The translations under genes and the position numbers were made by a program. This document shows positions 63,570 through 64,000 of a stretch of 64,000 nt of DNA, piece by piece. How positions within the stretch are numbered: position 1 is the first letter of the stretch; each line of letters opens with the position of its first letter. Under the pieces are notes generated by a model. The model did no database searches and had not been told where the DNA came from. It saw only the letters and a list, made by a program, of their open reading frames with translations. The stretch is from contig CM053260.1 in the NCBI GenBank assembly GCA_028583405.1, positions 15,802,026 to 15,866,025 on the forward strand, given 5' to 3'. Source of the stretch: Pogonophryne albipinna (taxonomy: Eukaryota; Chordata; Actinopteri; Perciformes; Artedidraconidae).

Positions 63570-64000
63570 AAAAACTCATATAGGCATTTCCTCTCTCACC
63601 CAGAGATTGAAACTTTTAGGAAAAGCAGTGTCGTCTCAAAGAGGCAAGTTAAAGAGTTTAGTGACTTTAGGACATGGAAAACCCTGCTGAAGCCAAACCA
63701 TAGCAGAGCTGCACGGTGAGTCAGAGGAGAGGAGAAAGATGTAAGAGCTACTCTGTGTTTGAGCATAAATAAATCAAGAACAGGACATTTCAGGATAGAA
63801 GTGATTGGTGTCCATTTAATTTCTCGGTCCAACTGTATGACGGAGAACAAAATACTGCATGTTTCTAGCTAGAGAAGAAAGCAAGCCTCTGACCTCTCAG
63901 TTCTCAGTTTCCATACACACACACACTTTGCCTGCACCAATTGAACTACTGATGACACAGGAAATATACAAATGTGTTATGAAAATAGAGCTCACTGAAA

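Overview
The window is vertebrate nuclear DNA, almost certainly from a teleost (ray-finned) fish. Genes are split into many short exons with GT-AG introns. The encoded proteins are typical vertebrate signalling proteins. The non-coding sequence is full of fish-style repeats: very long (CA)n arrays, hAT-like non-autonomous transposons with 8-bp target duplications, a tRNA-derived SINE and LINE 3' tails. No prokaryotic feature, CRISPR array, virus or toxin gene was seen.

Three genes lie in tandem on the minus strand, in the order srgap2 (about 57.9 kb down to 25.6 kb), ikbke (24.3 kb down to about 14.65 kb) and rassf5 (first exon 13.4 to 12.6 kb, rest not found). This is the order and orientation of human SRGAP2-IKBKE-RASSF5 on 1q32, so it is a conserved synteny block. 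I rebuilt ikbke completely: 20 coding exons, all phases consistent, 718 codons, against about 716 in human. I rebuilt srgap2 from its second F-BAR exon to the stop codon: 22 exons plus a candidate alternative first exon, about 1,110 codons.

Region by region: 1-5.5 kb holds no recognised gene. 5.5-6.2 kb is a GC-rich orphan exon with a good splice donor. 7.4-9.0 kb is a stack of transposon remnants. 12.5-13.6 kb is the CpG-rich rassf5 promoter and first exon. 14.16-14.21 kb is a striking four-fold TCF/LEF-type motif array between rassf5 and ikbke. 14.65-24.3 kb is ikbke. 24.8-25.2 kb is a repeat. 25.6-28.0 kb is the probable srgap2 3' UTR. 28.0-57.9 kb is the srgap2 body. 58-64 kb is probably srgap2 intron 1 or its upstream flank, with nested transposons and two large (CA)n arrays.

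The gene products act in separate pathways: IKK-epsilon in innate antiviral signalling, srGAP2 in Rac1 inactivation and membrane bending, Rassf5/Nore1 in Ras/Rap effector signalling. Nothing in the sequence joins them functionally.

The most unusual structure is how the dinucleotide arrays sit relative to splice sites and mRNA ends. A (UG)n array abuts the acceptor of the ikbke exon carrying the catalytic lysine. Two srgap2 exons, one a 28-nt microexon, sit between complementary (UG)n and (CA)n arrays. The ikbke 3' UTR carries (CA)20 followed by about (UG)120, which could fold into a long perfect duplex. All eight arrays longer than 200 bp have CA on the plus strand.
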